From: Macrocystis pyrifera
Lineage: Eukaryota > Sar > Phaeophyceae > Laminariales > Laminariaceae
Length of the DNA: 64,000 nucleotides
Assembly: GCA_031763025.1 (NCBI GenBank)
Contig: JASSKH010000040.1
Location: forward strand, 819,001 to 883,000
Direction: 5' to 3'
Part shown: piece after piece, positions 37,601 through 43,335 of the stretch
Numbering within the stretch: position 1 is the first letter of the stretch
Layout: each line of letters starts with the position of its first letter
Position numbers and translations under genes: made by a program
The notes under the pieces: generated by a model
Told to the model about the DNA's origin: nothing
What the model saw: the letters and a program-made list of their open reading frames with translations, nothing else
Database searches by the model: none

Positions 37601-40600
37601 TACTCCGATATCTCACCACGCGCGACTTGACGAGATCGGCGCACGACGAGAACCAGACATCTCCCGGGCGACCCTCTTCGAAGCGGACGTTACCCCCGGT
37701 GTCGAACTCGAGCATCAGCTCCGAGACGGCCCGCTTGCAAGCACGCCCCACGTCCTCCTTAAACATGCCCAGCTGTTTTCATTGATAAAAACCAAATTGG
37801 AAGGAAGCGCAGGATGACGACATTGAAACAGCTGGAATTGGCTATTGTAAGCGGACGGATTAAAGGGAAGGTGAGCTGTAAAAGTTTGGATTGGGACGAG
37901 CGAAACCCGTAAGCGCGATTTCTTCCTGAAGTTTTTTCTCATTGAACATGCCCCAAATGTTTCGGAAGAACACACAGGAGACGTGTTTACGAAAAGGAAA
38001 TCGCGGGACGAGGAAAGACGAAGCACTGAAACGATTAAACCTGATTCACGGAAGACAAGAAGATATAGAAATGCAAGTGAGCTGTAGTAGTATGGGGTTG
38101 GAACGAGCGCAGTCAATGGGCGTGATTTTCTTGATTGCGCCCCCTTGTCGTAATCACGGAAGAGTTTGGAAATGACCGCGGAAGGTAAAGTAGACGGACA
38201 CCTTTTTTTTCTTCCGCAGCAACATATTGTGCTGCGAAAACAACGCTTCTAAAGTCTTCATTATTAAGCTCTTTAAAAATGCAAACACCATCCCACACTA
38301 ATTCCAAGAAGTGTGTTCTCTAAAACAACGACGCTGCAGCTCTTCAGGGGTGAAGCCCGGCCGGGTATTCTCGCCTGCTCCTCCATTTTGTTTAGCACGC
38401 CCTCCACAACCACCATTGCGCGGGCGAGTTCCTGCCCTTTAGCCTCCAACCGCAGTACTTCCAGTCTGTCGGGCCCCCCTCTGGGGCAAGAAGCAAGGGT
38501 TGTCGCTGCAGTGGCCGCCGCTAGCACACTCTCGGATCCCGCTCGCTTCCGACGATCCCTTGTTCCTTGGCATACACTTTGGTCGGTGGTGACTGCAGCG
38601 GAAGTACCGGCCGAGGAGCTCGCGGCAGGAGCGGTGGCGACCCCCCTAAAGGATTCTTCGCTGACGTTGTCGTCGGCGGCGGCGGCGGTAGCGGCGTTGG
38701 AGATCTCTCGAGACGCGCGCTCGACCATGAGACGCTGCTCGACGTGCTTGCTCTGCCACTGCAGGTGTATGAAAGTGGTCTGCAGGTTTGCCGCCTTCTC
38801 CCCGCATAGTTCTGTCGCCTGTATGCCTCACGATGACGATTACGTGCGCAAGCACATGGGGCGATGTTTTCGACAAAAGTTGGCGCTGGGTAAATCGTTG
38901 GACTATGCGGTACCCGACGTTTATGCACATGTGAGCAAGGCAGGGGGGGAGAAAGACCCAAAAGCGCGCCACAAAGGCCATCTACTACGTGCCACAGCAC
39001 TATGCTCGATACAATCGATAAAAAAAACACCACAAAGACGAGGGGCCGCGAGCTCGTCGATCCCGATGCACGTCCGGCTGAGTCGCGATGTGTTGTACTT
39101 ACCGCTTGAAACCAGCGAGATCCATACGTTGTGGCACCCTCAGGTCGAAGTTTCTGTCAATAGTTCACGCTTGTCGTTTGCGAGGTGATATATTTCTACA
39201 AGTCGACGATGAGCTGTCTTTGTCACAGGCGACACCATATGCGCGGCTCCGCTGTTTTTATGTGTTCACCTTTCGGATCACGTGCCCAGCGTGTCTCTTG
39301 ACGATCCGTGAGCGCATGTTGTAGTACATACTCTTCTTGAGGAAGACCGTGTTGGCGAAGGCCTTCGATTCTTCGGACACCACGTTCATATCCAATGACG
39401 CCAGCTGCGGGTGTTGGTGTTCCAAGTGGAGCGAAACCCCCATGTTTCTGTCAATAATAGTTTGTCTGTTCGAGCTGTTTGCGCGCGATGTTTCCTGCAA
39501 ACTTGTGAGGCACGCGGATATCTTGGTTCTGCTTGTTCGCGCCTACCAAGACGACATGCATGCGACTGCATCGAACACGAGACAACAAGACCTCCTCCCT
39601 GAAAAAAACAAACATCCCTGCTGACGTCGACCTCAATTTTATGCCCCCCATGCATCGACATCCGCGTCACTCAATTTCAAGTACGCTGTATATCACCTGC
39701 GTCAAGTGGTACGCGACGTAGGTCTTGTAGTTGGACAACCCGCACACCGGATTATCCCCGAAGTGCAGGTCTTGAAGAGTCAAGTGCCGGAGCCCCTCGA
39801 GCGGGGCGAGCTTGAGAAGTTCTTTGAAACACCCTAGCCGGTTGTCGGCGAGGTTTATCTCGCGTAAGGTCCTACCGAGAGGCAGGCCGTTCCCAATCTC
39901 GGTCAGCCGGTTGCGGCACAGCCACAACTCTTCCAGAGCCTCCAGGGCTGACAGTCCGTCCATCTGGGTCAGCGAGCGAAGCGATTACACCCGAGAATAT
40001 GAGGGGGAATGAGTGGACACTCAGTGCTAGGTTGTGTGAGCCGTGGTGAGGTTGGATGGCTACAGCTTTGTCGACCTCATCCGAACAAGGCACGGCGCCT
40101 GAATGCGGTCACACGTTCGTGGACGAGTCCTGCGCCCTACACTACGACGCTGCGAGTACGACATTACAGCTCTATCCTCGTGCGCGCGATGTTCCACCGC
40201 CCTTCCTCCCCCCCTGCCCTCGCGTGAAATCTGTATCCTGTGCATGTGTGAGTTTTCATTGGTATTCGTCCGCCCTGCTCACCGATGTGATACGGTTATC
40301 GTTGGCCCACAGCTTCCTCAGTCGCGTCATCCCCCTCAATGCATCCAGAGACTGCAAGTGGTTGCTTGACAAGTGTAGCGCCGTAAGACCGGTCAATCCC
40401 TCTAGCCCCTTCGTGTCCTTTAGACTGCACTCGGTAATGCTGAGAGTTTCCAGGCCTGAACGAGTGGTTATCGCGGCAGTTCGGTTGAATGGCATGGCAG
40501 GCGAGCACGAGTAGATGACAGAGCAATGCGTACAAGAGGGGAATTTCGGTGGACAGCAGGACGTAACCGATTTGAGAATCGCATCCGCTCGCAATACAAC

Positions 40601-41181
40601 CTCGTGAAAGCAAGCGACCCAATCCCCTGCAGGCGCGGGCGGTACTACTACGATTGCTGTGTTCCTCGCTGCGCCGTAAACTTCAGAAAGCCGCAAACAA
40701 GCTGTGCAGGGAGCACGAGACTTGTATCACACCGGTGACAGAATCGCACTGGGCGCAAAGCGAAGAAAACCCTGTCACGAAAAGGAAAACAACATCAACA
40801 ACGACACAACGACAACCACACCGCTACTGACACTTTACCAGGGCAGCAGCCGTCCAACGCCGAGACGGAGGTGACGTTGGGTACGTTGATGAAGCAGATT
40901 GCCGTCAGACCCCCAAAATGGCTGAGGCAGCTCAGGTCCTGCAGGGTGCTCATGAACAGGTCCAAGGAGGGCAGCAGGTGGGCCTCGCGGGCGAAGACGT
41001 TCTCCGTGAGGCCATTCGCCTCGCAAATCTCACGTACACCGGCGTCCTCGCTGTCGGATACAGCCAGATGCACCCAGAGAACGAAAGAAGGATGTCGAGT
41101 GTGGGGTGGGATGGGGGTCGTTGGGGTGGAGGGCGTACTTATTTGTTGCTTGCCTTCGTCATTTGACCATTGATCACGCAT
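7827..41181 (-). CDS. LRRC9: LRRC9-type leucine-rich-repeat protein, about 26 exons
   Basis: The whole gene runs right to left. It encodes SDS22-like LRRs at the N-terminus (exons 1-4), a helical/charged middle (5-9), a second LRR array (10-12), a long low-complexity insert plus more LRRs (14-16), and a third array (19-24). The order and spacing match vertebrate LRRC9 as I remember it: REICEANGL at the start, NPVCGLSNYKTYVAYHL then KKSMYYNMR after the first array, ALPEYIIEF in the middle, and ELDRLGVLPNLMELSVCGNP near the end. Every exon boundary from exon 1 to 24 joins in frame. The predicted length is about 2,480 residues against about 1,450 in vertebrates, the excess being Ser/Gly/Ala-rich inserts. 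LRRC9 is poorly characterised. Its presence mainly in organisms with motile cilia suggests a flagellar role (inference). The start is uncertain: ATG at 41181, or an upstream exon spliced at 41050. The end is uncertain: stop at 11111, or exons 25-26. Confidence 0.85.
8851..9107 (-). CDS. LRRC9-type gene, possible exon 25
   Basis: Frame with RSGAFFGDRGGRFSAAGDES, a Gly-rich run and SSKWGALSSSRRMSAGG. The acceptor AACAACAG|C and donor GGAG|GTGAGG give phases compatible with exon 24 (entering with one base). The coding character is good, but it has no recognisable domain. Confidence 0.45.
10520..10630 (+). repeat. Dispersed CCCTAA-containing repeat, copy 1
   Basis: Shares the order GCTTACCACTT, GAGAAAATGGTTG, an ACGAA core, then AACCCT/ACCCTAA words and CAGACCCAA with copies at 46345-46535 and, inverted, 27515-27675 and 56690-56830. 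The telomere-like words are only part of the unit. Non-coding. Confidence 0.5.
11115..11510 (-). CDS. LRRC9: LRRC9-type gene, exon 24
   Basis: Completes the last LRR cap: SRRPYSRLALLTLFPSLAAV then DSTDITPEEKRMSKTIAGG, matching the LRRcap after the final LRR in LRRC9 (HMLIFRLPNLQMLDG...SDDRAKAE). A Ser/Gly-rich tail follows. The acceptor is CTTCAG|CAG (CAGCAG tandem acceptor, so one residue is ambiguous). Either a donor GGGAGG|GTGAGG ends the exon at 11115, or the frame runs 4 bases further to a TGA at 11111 and the protein stops here. Confidence 0.8.
11893..12197 (-). CDS. LRRC9: LRRC9-type gene, exon 23 (last full LRRs)
   Basis: About 101 residues with four LRRs: CRTLVEVNLDGNKIRQL, SNLRKLRLEYNGLRTL, PALMSLSLAQNRISDSSELD and LPNLMELSVCGNP. 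This is the best-conserved segment relative to vertebrate LRRC9. Acceptor TTTTCCCAG|GGC, donor ACTAG|GTGTGT, exit phase 2. Confidence 0.92.
12820..13269 (+). mobile_element. tRNA-derived SINE-like repeat with a tandem head
   Basis: The start (about 12826) has a Pol III A-box-like GTAGCTCAGTGGTTTA and, 50 bp on, a B-box-like GGGTTTGAGTCCCG, as in tRNA-derived SINEs. The far end repeats the head in inverse orientation (13130-13174), then twice more in direct orientation as a 48-bp tandem (13174-13221 and 13222-13269), each with TAGCTCAGTGG and GTTTCGAAC. It lies in intron 22. No intact tRNA cloverleaf is present. Confidence 0.6.
14117..14203 (-). CDS. LRRC9: LRRC9-type gene, exon 22
   Basis: A 29-residue, phase 0/0 LRR module, VLYLGFNRITDIAALSLERM then PHLLAVDLQ. 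It corresponds to [20 protein letters not shown] in vertebrate LRRC9. Acceptor CACCAG|GTA, donor TTGCAG|GTATTT. Confidence 0.88.
14663..14850 (-). repeat. C-tailed dispersed repeat, 3' fragment (copy 2)
   Basis: Contains GGAGGGTACTCGATATCATG, CATGGCCGTAGTCGTGTGACC and CAGGACGGAACACATCGGGT in inverse orientation to 5975-6150. The G run at its left is the tail. Confidence 0.5.
14990..15067 (-). CDS. LRRC9: LRRC9-type gene, exon 21
   Basis: A 26-residue linker, phase 0/0, including DTSSAVSGEDSAFIRLE. It fills the same place as the SSENLPPIMHSLE linker between two LRR blocks of vertebrate LRRC9. Acceptor GGTCGCAG|ATG, donor TTGGAG|GTGAGT. Confidence 0.82.
15068..17950. other. Intron 20 of the LRRC9-type gene (largest, 2.9 kb)
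   Basis: Holds an A run (15823-15840), a CCGT tetranucleotide run (15975-16005), a dispersed GCAGTCCTAAA repeat (16280-16390, related to 10830-10880), a stem-loop (16683-16757) and pieces of the GAGGAGCTC repeat family (16490-16640, 16800-16880). No coding exon is needed here: exons 20 and 21 join in frame. Confidence 0.6.
16683..16757. repeat. Stem-loop with 16-bp arms
   Basis: GTCTGATCGGAAATAT near 16683-16698 is the reverse complement of ATATTTCCGATCAGAC near 16741-16756, around a 42-base loop. It may be a very short MITE. Confidence 0.6.
17951..18082 (-). CDS. LRRC9: LRRC9-type gene, exon 20
   Basis: 44 residues, phase 0/0: SLQELNLDHNLLVNFAALGG, then LRSLGVLRLSYNRIES. This equals CNVNLQNNHLTSF...VKVLCLNYNHIES in vertebrate LRRC9. 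Acceptor CTCCCCAG|GTT, donor GAGTCG|GTGAGA. Confidence 0.9.
18344..18442 (-). CDS. LRRC9: LRRC9-type gene, exon 19
   Basis: 33 residues, QLTAEVIRNKYDANKVETLK then YLDLSKSKWRSVE, equal to GGRLTSDMIAERQG...QELNWTSSSIRTV of vertebrate LRRC9. GAG|CAG| leaves the acceptor ambiguous by one codon (18442 or 18439). Donor GTGGAG|GTGAAA. Confidence 0.85.
19265..19445 (+). repeat. GAGGAGCTC dispersed repeat family
   Basis: Starts TTCTGAGGCTCCTAACTTGA and continues with CACCCGAAAACTGACTT. Related stretches lie at 24270-24400, 27690-27960, 28555-28765, 16490-16640 and 16800-16880, all within introns. Diverged and non-coding; boundaries uncertain. Confidence 0.4.
19573..19676. repeat. ACAGTAG 7-bp minisatellite
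   Basis: About 14 tandem copies of ACAGTAG with occasional ACAGTGG variants, in intron 18, 65 bp from exon 18. Confidence 0.9.
19741..19806 (-). CDS. LRRC9: LRRC9-type gene, exon 18
   Basis: 22 residues, phase 0/0, VLDGVGVGGTEKAEAKFKFI then GK. It is the LRRcap after the second array ([20 protein letters not shown] in vertebrates). Acceptor TCTGCCAG|GTT, donor GGCAAG|GTGTGC. Confidence 0.87.
20517..20992. repeat. AACCG/AACCC pentanucleotide satellite enclosed by inverted repeats
   Basis: From about 20572 to 20940 the sequence is almost entirely AACCG and AACCC units, with AACGA variants at the right. Both edges carry an inverted GACCCGACCCGACCTG-type repeat (left about 20517-20560, right about 20945-20992), so the array may be the interior of a short inverted-repeat element. 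The pentamer pattern makes several frames open on both strands; these are not genes. It lies in intron 17. Confidence 0.85.
21221..21334 (-). CDS. LRRC9: LRRC9-type gene, exon 17
   Basis: 38 residues, phase 0/0, LDRLKSLSRLIILDTSGNPM then CSSQHFRLLVLFKISTLK. It parallels NLKGLCNLVILDMCGNI...NYRLFVIFHLPELK in vertebrate LRRC9. Acceptor CCGGAG|TTG, donor CTTAAG|GTGTGT. Confidence 0.9.
22240..22315 (-). CDS. LRRC9: LRRC9-type gene, exon 16
   Basis: 25 codons plus one base, LRGLTKLASLMELYCGNNDI then TAPSE. Entering with one base, it completes an LRR begun in exon 15 (LSQLSLESNLLHN). Acceptor GAAAAG|T, donor TCCGAG|GTATGT. Confidence 0.88.
23027..23150. repeat. About 20-bp minisatellite, ACACCTACTGAACTACCCAAT type
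   Basis: Six to seven degenerate tandem copies of a CCCAATACACCTACTGAACT-like unit, in intron 15. Confidence 0.85.
23463..23632 (-). CDS. LRRC9: LRRC9-type gene, exon 15
   Basis: 56 codons plus two bases: ELNLEGNELTTAGLRGLMGL, RRLVKLDLGYNQISDLHPLC and GLSQLSLESNLLH. Three LRRs match EELTLDGNCISKIEG...LTRLSINNNLLTG of vertebrate LRRC9. Acceptor AAACAG|GAA, donor CACAA|GTGAGA (phase 2). Confidence 0.9.
25543..26581 (-). CDS. LRRC9: LRRC9-type gene, exon 14 (low-complexity insert plus LRRs)
   Basis: 346 codons after one entering base. It opens with LTLDMLRRNGRRKAPRSAPH (the ITQLSLLRHSSTKEERPR region of vertebrates). About 220 residues of Asp, Ser, Gly and Glu-rich sequence follow, including long Ser/Gly runs from GCT/GCC repeats. 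It ends with IELVNLHNLSLHKLEGMEKL, IRLRVADLSGNELHDT and LRSCACLE. Both flanking segments are conserved, so the low-complexity stretch is an expansion within one exon. Acceptor ATATCAG|T, donor CTCGAG|GTGCGT. Confidence 0.88.
27515..27675 (-). repeat. Dispersed CCCTAA-containing repeat, copy 2
   Basis: Inverse-orientation copy of the 10520-10630 unit: GGTTGGCTCAGGGCTCGGGT, CACAGTGTGGTTCAACCATT and AAGTGATAAGCAACC. It lies in intron 13. Confidence 0.5.
28016..28093 (-). CDS. LRRC9: LRRC9-type gene, exon 13
   Basis: 25 codons with one entering and two leaving bases: GIPGLELLDGRPVTRKEASL then HHACR. LRRcap of the middle array ([20 protein letters not shown] in vertebrates). Acceptor after a C run, CCCCCAG|GGG; donor CGGAG|GTGAGG. 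Confidence 0.88.
28901..28992 (-). CDS. LRRC9: LRRC9-type gene, exon 12
   Basis: 30 codons plus two bases: ALWRIAPSLTVLDMRANPLR then SARTYRGAAI. It parallels [20 protein letters not shown] of vertebrate LRRC9. Acceptor TGTGCAG|GCG, donor ATCAG|GTATCT (phase 2). Confidence 0.88.
29585..30022 (-). CDS. LRRC9: LRRC9-type gene, exon 11
   Basis: 146 residues, phase 0/0. LRRs ILSFNEISHFDGLAGLNQLQ and HLDLGYNIIEGVQ come first, then about 75 residues of Ser/Gly/Arg-rich insert, then LASLTRLDLNNNIIHNLDDL. The insert splits two adjacent LRRs that are contiguous in vertebrate LRRC9. Acceptor GCTACAG|ATC, donor TTGAAG|GTGAGC. Confidence 0.9.
30840..31360 (-). mobile_element. C-tailed dispersed repeat, copy 3 with duplicated tail
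   Basis: Inverse-orientation copy in intron 10. The tail end occurs twice, each with a G run then GGGTACTCAT and a CATGGCC..GTCGTATGA block (about 30850-30920 and 30945-31030), so a second partial copy or tail duplication is present. The 5' part continues through GGATGACAGCGTCAATGAAT and GTGGTGACCGCC. Confidence 0.65.
31366..31769. repeat. Two-unit tandem duplication, 202-bp period
   Basis: Units 31366-31567 and 31568-31769 are nearly identical: ACGGTACCGTGACTGTCTG at the start, a G run after GTATATAATTTAG, and CATGTCGCCACAAGAA at the end. The first 100 bp are the 5' part of the C-tailed repeat (also at 50415-50520). The duplication stops 10 bp short of the exon 10 donor, leaving it intact. 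Confidence 0.85.
31780..31927 (-). CDS. LRRC9: LRRC9-type gene, exon 10
   Basis: 49 codons after one entering base, ending SGHLLTRLSLHGQGVRAIEG then LEACHNLKVL. It opens the middle LRR array ([20 protein letters not shown] in vertebrates). Donor GTGTTG|GTGAGG. The right edge uses TTCGGCAG|C, which fits the phase; other AGs up to about 32004 are possible. Confidence 0.8.
33739..34028 (-). CDS. LRRC9: LRRC9-type gene, exon 9
   Basis: 96 codons plus two bases: DGQAIKDGVRQRVNQWRHEL, a Ser/Gly/Ala-rich stretch, then LARQLEIDAASYSA. A strong pyrimidine tract precedes CTTGAAG|GAT, and the donor is GCGAG|GTGAGT. Similarity to vertebrates is weak here; placement rests on splice sites and phase. Confidence 0.75.
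35047..35124 (-). CDS. LRRC9: LRRC9-type gene, exon 8
   Basis: 26 residues, phase 0/0: EWHVLDGALALPEYIIEFDI then SPEMGK. Equals [20 protein letters not shown] of vertebrate LRRC9 with identical spacing. Acceptor TTGAAG|GAA, donor GGAAAG|GTGACA. Confidence 0.9.
35418..37082 (-). CDS. LRRC9: LRRC9-type gene, exon 7 (555 residues, expanded)
   Basis: A single 1,665-bp, phase 0/0 exon. Conserved islands appear in the vertebrate order: GAAPGVKVSRVIRIHNRFL near the start (GITGVKVKRIIKVNNRIL), RSVEYLFYTGRRGRT (ECLFYVFD), CRVLVVKVYTGR (LLITKVFLGQ) and FKSVCISSAGKG. Between them are Ser, Gly, Ala and Glu-rich linkers that account for most of the extra length of this protein. Acceptor AACGCAG|AGC, donor TACCAG|GTGAAC. 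Confidence 0.88.
37617..37772 (-). CDS. LRRC9: LRRC9-type gene, exon 6
   Basis: 52 residues, phase 0/0: VSELMLEFDTGGNVRFEEGR then PGDVWFSSCADLVKSRV. Equals [20 protein letters not shown] of vertebrate LRRC9. Acceptor AAAACAG|CTG, donor GCGTG|GTGAGA. Confidence 0.9.
38375..38818 (-). CDS. LRRC9: LRRC9-type gene, exon 5 (helical region, GC donor)
   Basis: 148 residues, phase 0/0. ATELCGEKAANLQTTFIHLQ then WQSKHVEQRLMVERASREIS begins a likely coiled coil; an Ala/Thr-rich stretch and ELARAMVVVEGVLNKMEEQ follow. The 3' boundary is placed at CAG|GCGAGA, a GC donor: it restores exactly the vertebrate spacing (36 residues) to the conserved GGN of exon 6, and no good in-phase GT donor is nearby. Acceptor ATACAG|GCG. 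Confidence 0.75.
39270..39404 (-). CDS. LRRC9: LRRC9-type gene, exon 4
   Basis: 45 residues, phase 0/0: LASLDMNVVSEESKAFANTV then FLKKSMYYNMRSRIVKRHAG. Contains the MYYNMR signature that follows the first LRR array in LRRC9. Acceptor CCCGCAG|CTG, donor CGAAAG|GTGAAC. Confidence 0.93.
39697..39963 (-). CDS. LRRC9: LRRC9-type gene, exon 3
   Basis: 89 residues, phase 0/0. LRRs ALEELWLCRNRLTEIGNGL and TLREINLADNRLGCFKELLK come first, then DLHFGDNPVCGLSNYKTYVA and YHLTQ. The NPVC.L.NY.T.V.YHL cap is diagnostic of LRRC9. Acceptor GACCCAG|ATG, donor ACGCAG|GTGATA. Confidence 0.94.
40283..40455 (-). CDS. LRRC9: LRRC9-type gene, exon 2
   Basis: 57 codons after two entering bases: LETLSITECSLKDTKGLEGL, TALHLSSNHLQSLDALRG and LRKLWANDNRITS. 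Matches LKELWIAECCIEKIEGLQ...LEVLWLNHNMIKN. Acceptor GTTCAG|GCC, donor ACATCG|GTGAGC. Confidence 0.93.
40839..41181 (-). CDS. LRRC9: LRRC9-type gene, exon 1
   Basis: 114 codons plus one base if the ATG at 41179-41181 is used. GVREICEANGLTENVFAREA then FMSTLQDLSCLSHFGGLTAI reproduces the LRRC9 N-terminus (DICQANGLSYEKI...). That ATG gives a 45-residue extension before the conserved part. An acceptor CGACAG|CGAGG at 41050 leaves open an unseen upstream first exon. Donor CCCTG|GTAAAG. Confidence 0.85.
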
Positions 41182-42522
41182 CCCTTTCGAGACAGAGCGG
41201 GGGGGGGATGGGGGGGGGGGGTGGGAGTGATGGCTTGGACGATGGTGGTGGGGTTGGTCTTGGTGATCGTGGGCGTAGTGTTAATAAGAATATAATAGTT
41301 GTTGTACTGTTGTCGTAGTTGCTCCGGTTCTTGTTGTCTCATTGTTGTTGTTTTCGTTGTCGGCGTTGATGTTGAGGGAGGGGGCGCCCGGAGGACGGAA
41401 GGGGGGGACGCGTAGAACGCGAGGTGCAGCGGAACGGCCATATCGTCGCAGGTTGCTCATGAAATCTAGACTAGCCGATAGAGCCATGCACGAGATGCGA
41501 GGAAACAAAAAACCTGAACATAACACGAGGGTTGTTGCACCGTGTGGTGGTGGGACGCGGCGTCCTTGGAGACAACCACACAATATCGCTCCCGTGAGAA
41601 GGTACAATGTCAACTCCTTTTGGAGTGAGAGTGGATACACTTAGTAGAAAAAGTCAAAAATAGACAATACCGACACGTCTTAGATCTGTGTATAGCGCAC
41701 TATGGAGTGGAAGCGGTATGTGGTTCCTCTGGAGGTAACCTGAGGAAGGAGATAAATGAGCAACATCGAGTGTTCGATCTCGCCACGGTAAGATGATCTC
41801 GGCTGGACTCCCCCCCTCCTCCTCGAACCGAATTTGGAACACCTGTCGAAGTGAATATGATGTTTCACTCGTTGTAGCATAACATAGTACCATGGATATT
41901 TTCGTGGTTTTGTTTGGTTTGCAAGTGGCACGGGGATGGTATACCATAGCCCGTGATACCGTTCCCTTGCGTACTGATACCTGCGGTGCACGTTTTTTTG
42001 GTGCTTGGTTTCTTTCTTTGCCTGTTTTTGTGACCACGGGCTAGGTTTGTTTTACTCAGGGAAATTAGCTAGTGTGAGAATATCATCACCAATCATCATC
42101 GTCATCATCTTAAATCAACATCGCCATCATCATTATCAACACCATCATTAATCATCGTCATAAAACAGTCTCTCACAAGACCACCGCGCGTCTTACCGAA
42201 AAGCGCCGTGTCGTACGGTCACCGAGCAGCGCTCGGCATCGCCTCGAATTCCTTGGGGAATGTCACCAGAGATGATCGGCCTGCCGCAACGTGGCGTGTC
42301 GCAAAATAAGATGTGGGCATGGCGCTAGGTGACATATTCCACTTTCCCCTCACATGAAAAGTTGTTGTTGTGCCCTGCGTTTACGCAACACAAATGAAGC
42401 CAAGTGCCCGGAGGGGAAGGAGCAAAACCTTCGACCACGGCTTTTGTCCAGGAGCCAGCTGAGGGTAAAATCTCCCACGAGTTGAGATGGAGAGCTAAAG
42501 TGGATAGCCGTAAAAAAACAGT

Positions 42523-43335
42523 GTTGTAACATTGTGTCGTAGGTTAATTCGTGTTTAGTTTGGGATCAATGACGCCTCCTGCTGCGACCAGCCGGAGACT
42601 CTCACCCAGAGAGATACTGCTCCCGCGTTAATTGTCTGGTAACCAACTCGGCACCTCATCGCAGAGGGTGGTTACCCCGGTAAAAAAAACTAATAAAACC
42701 GATCTGAGGACCAACGCCGCAACGGGTAGGGTGGACCGTAACTGGACCAAGTCCGGCGGGAAAGCCTCATAGCCTCGGTTTTTGTTAGTGGGTGAGCTCG
42801 CGCAAATCCCTCACTACCCGGAAGAGATGACTCTCCCGGGTGGCTATCTCCACCGCACCTGCTCCTCTCGGGGGTCAGGTTGGGTGAACGTGCCCAAACT
42901 CCAGTGGTAACAGGAGCCTGCTCTGCTGTTGCAACAGGAGCTATGAGCTAAATTGACACACGGCACGAAATTGGAACGTGCAAGTGTGTGGTAAGCTCAA
43001 GCTTTATTTTTACCAATCCGCCGGAGGATAAAAAAAAAAAAAAAAACGAAACGAGACTGACGTCGTTGTCGACGGTACACCTCGCTATCAACGATGGGCG
43101 GGCGGAATGGTCTGTTTTTTCCTAGGCTCTTTCTACCTTGTCGTGCCGTTGTAGAGCTGCGATATCGCTCACGTAGTGATGCTTAATCACTGTATCCCAT
43201 TACAACAATGAGGCTTTCCCGAAAAGGTATCCACCCTGCGGGCGTCTCCTCTGTGCTGTTTCAGGCTACTGCTGTTACATTGCGTCGTCAGTTAATTCGT
43301 ATGTAGCTTGGGATCAATGAGGCCTCCCTGTTGCG
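42523..43335 (+). mobile_element. Short element bounded by 65-bp direct repeats
   Basis: Similar 65-bp sequences with GTTAATTCGT and TGGGATCAATGA lie at 42523-42586 and 43271-43335 in direct orientation. The interior is non-coding, has an A17-type run near 43030, and near its end carries the same 150-bp unit seen inverted at 5117-5280. A miniature terminal-repeat retroelement fossil or a composite of two repeats would both fit. Confidence 0.4.

Noticed and set aside
38313-39188. 291-residue plus-strand frame
   Set aside because: It lies antisense to exon 5 and intron 4 and has no recognisable motif.
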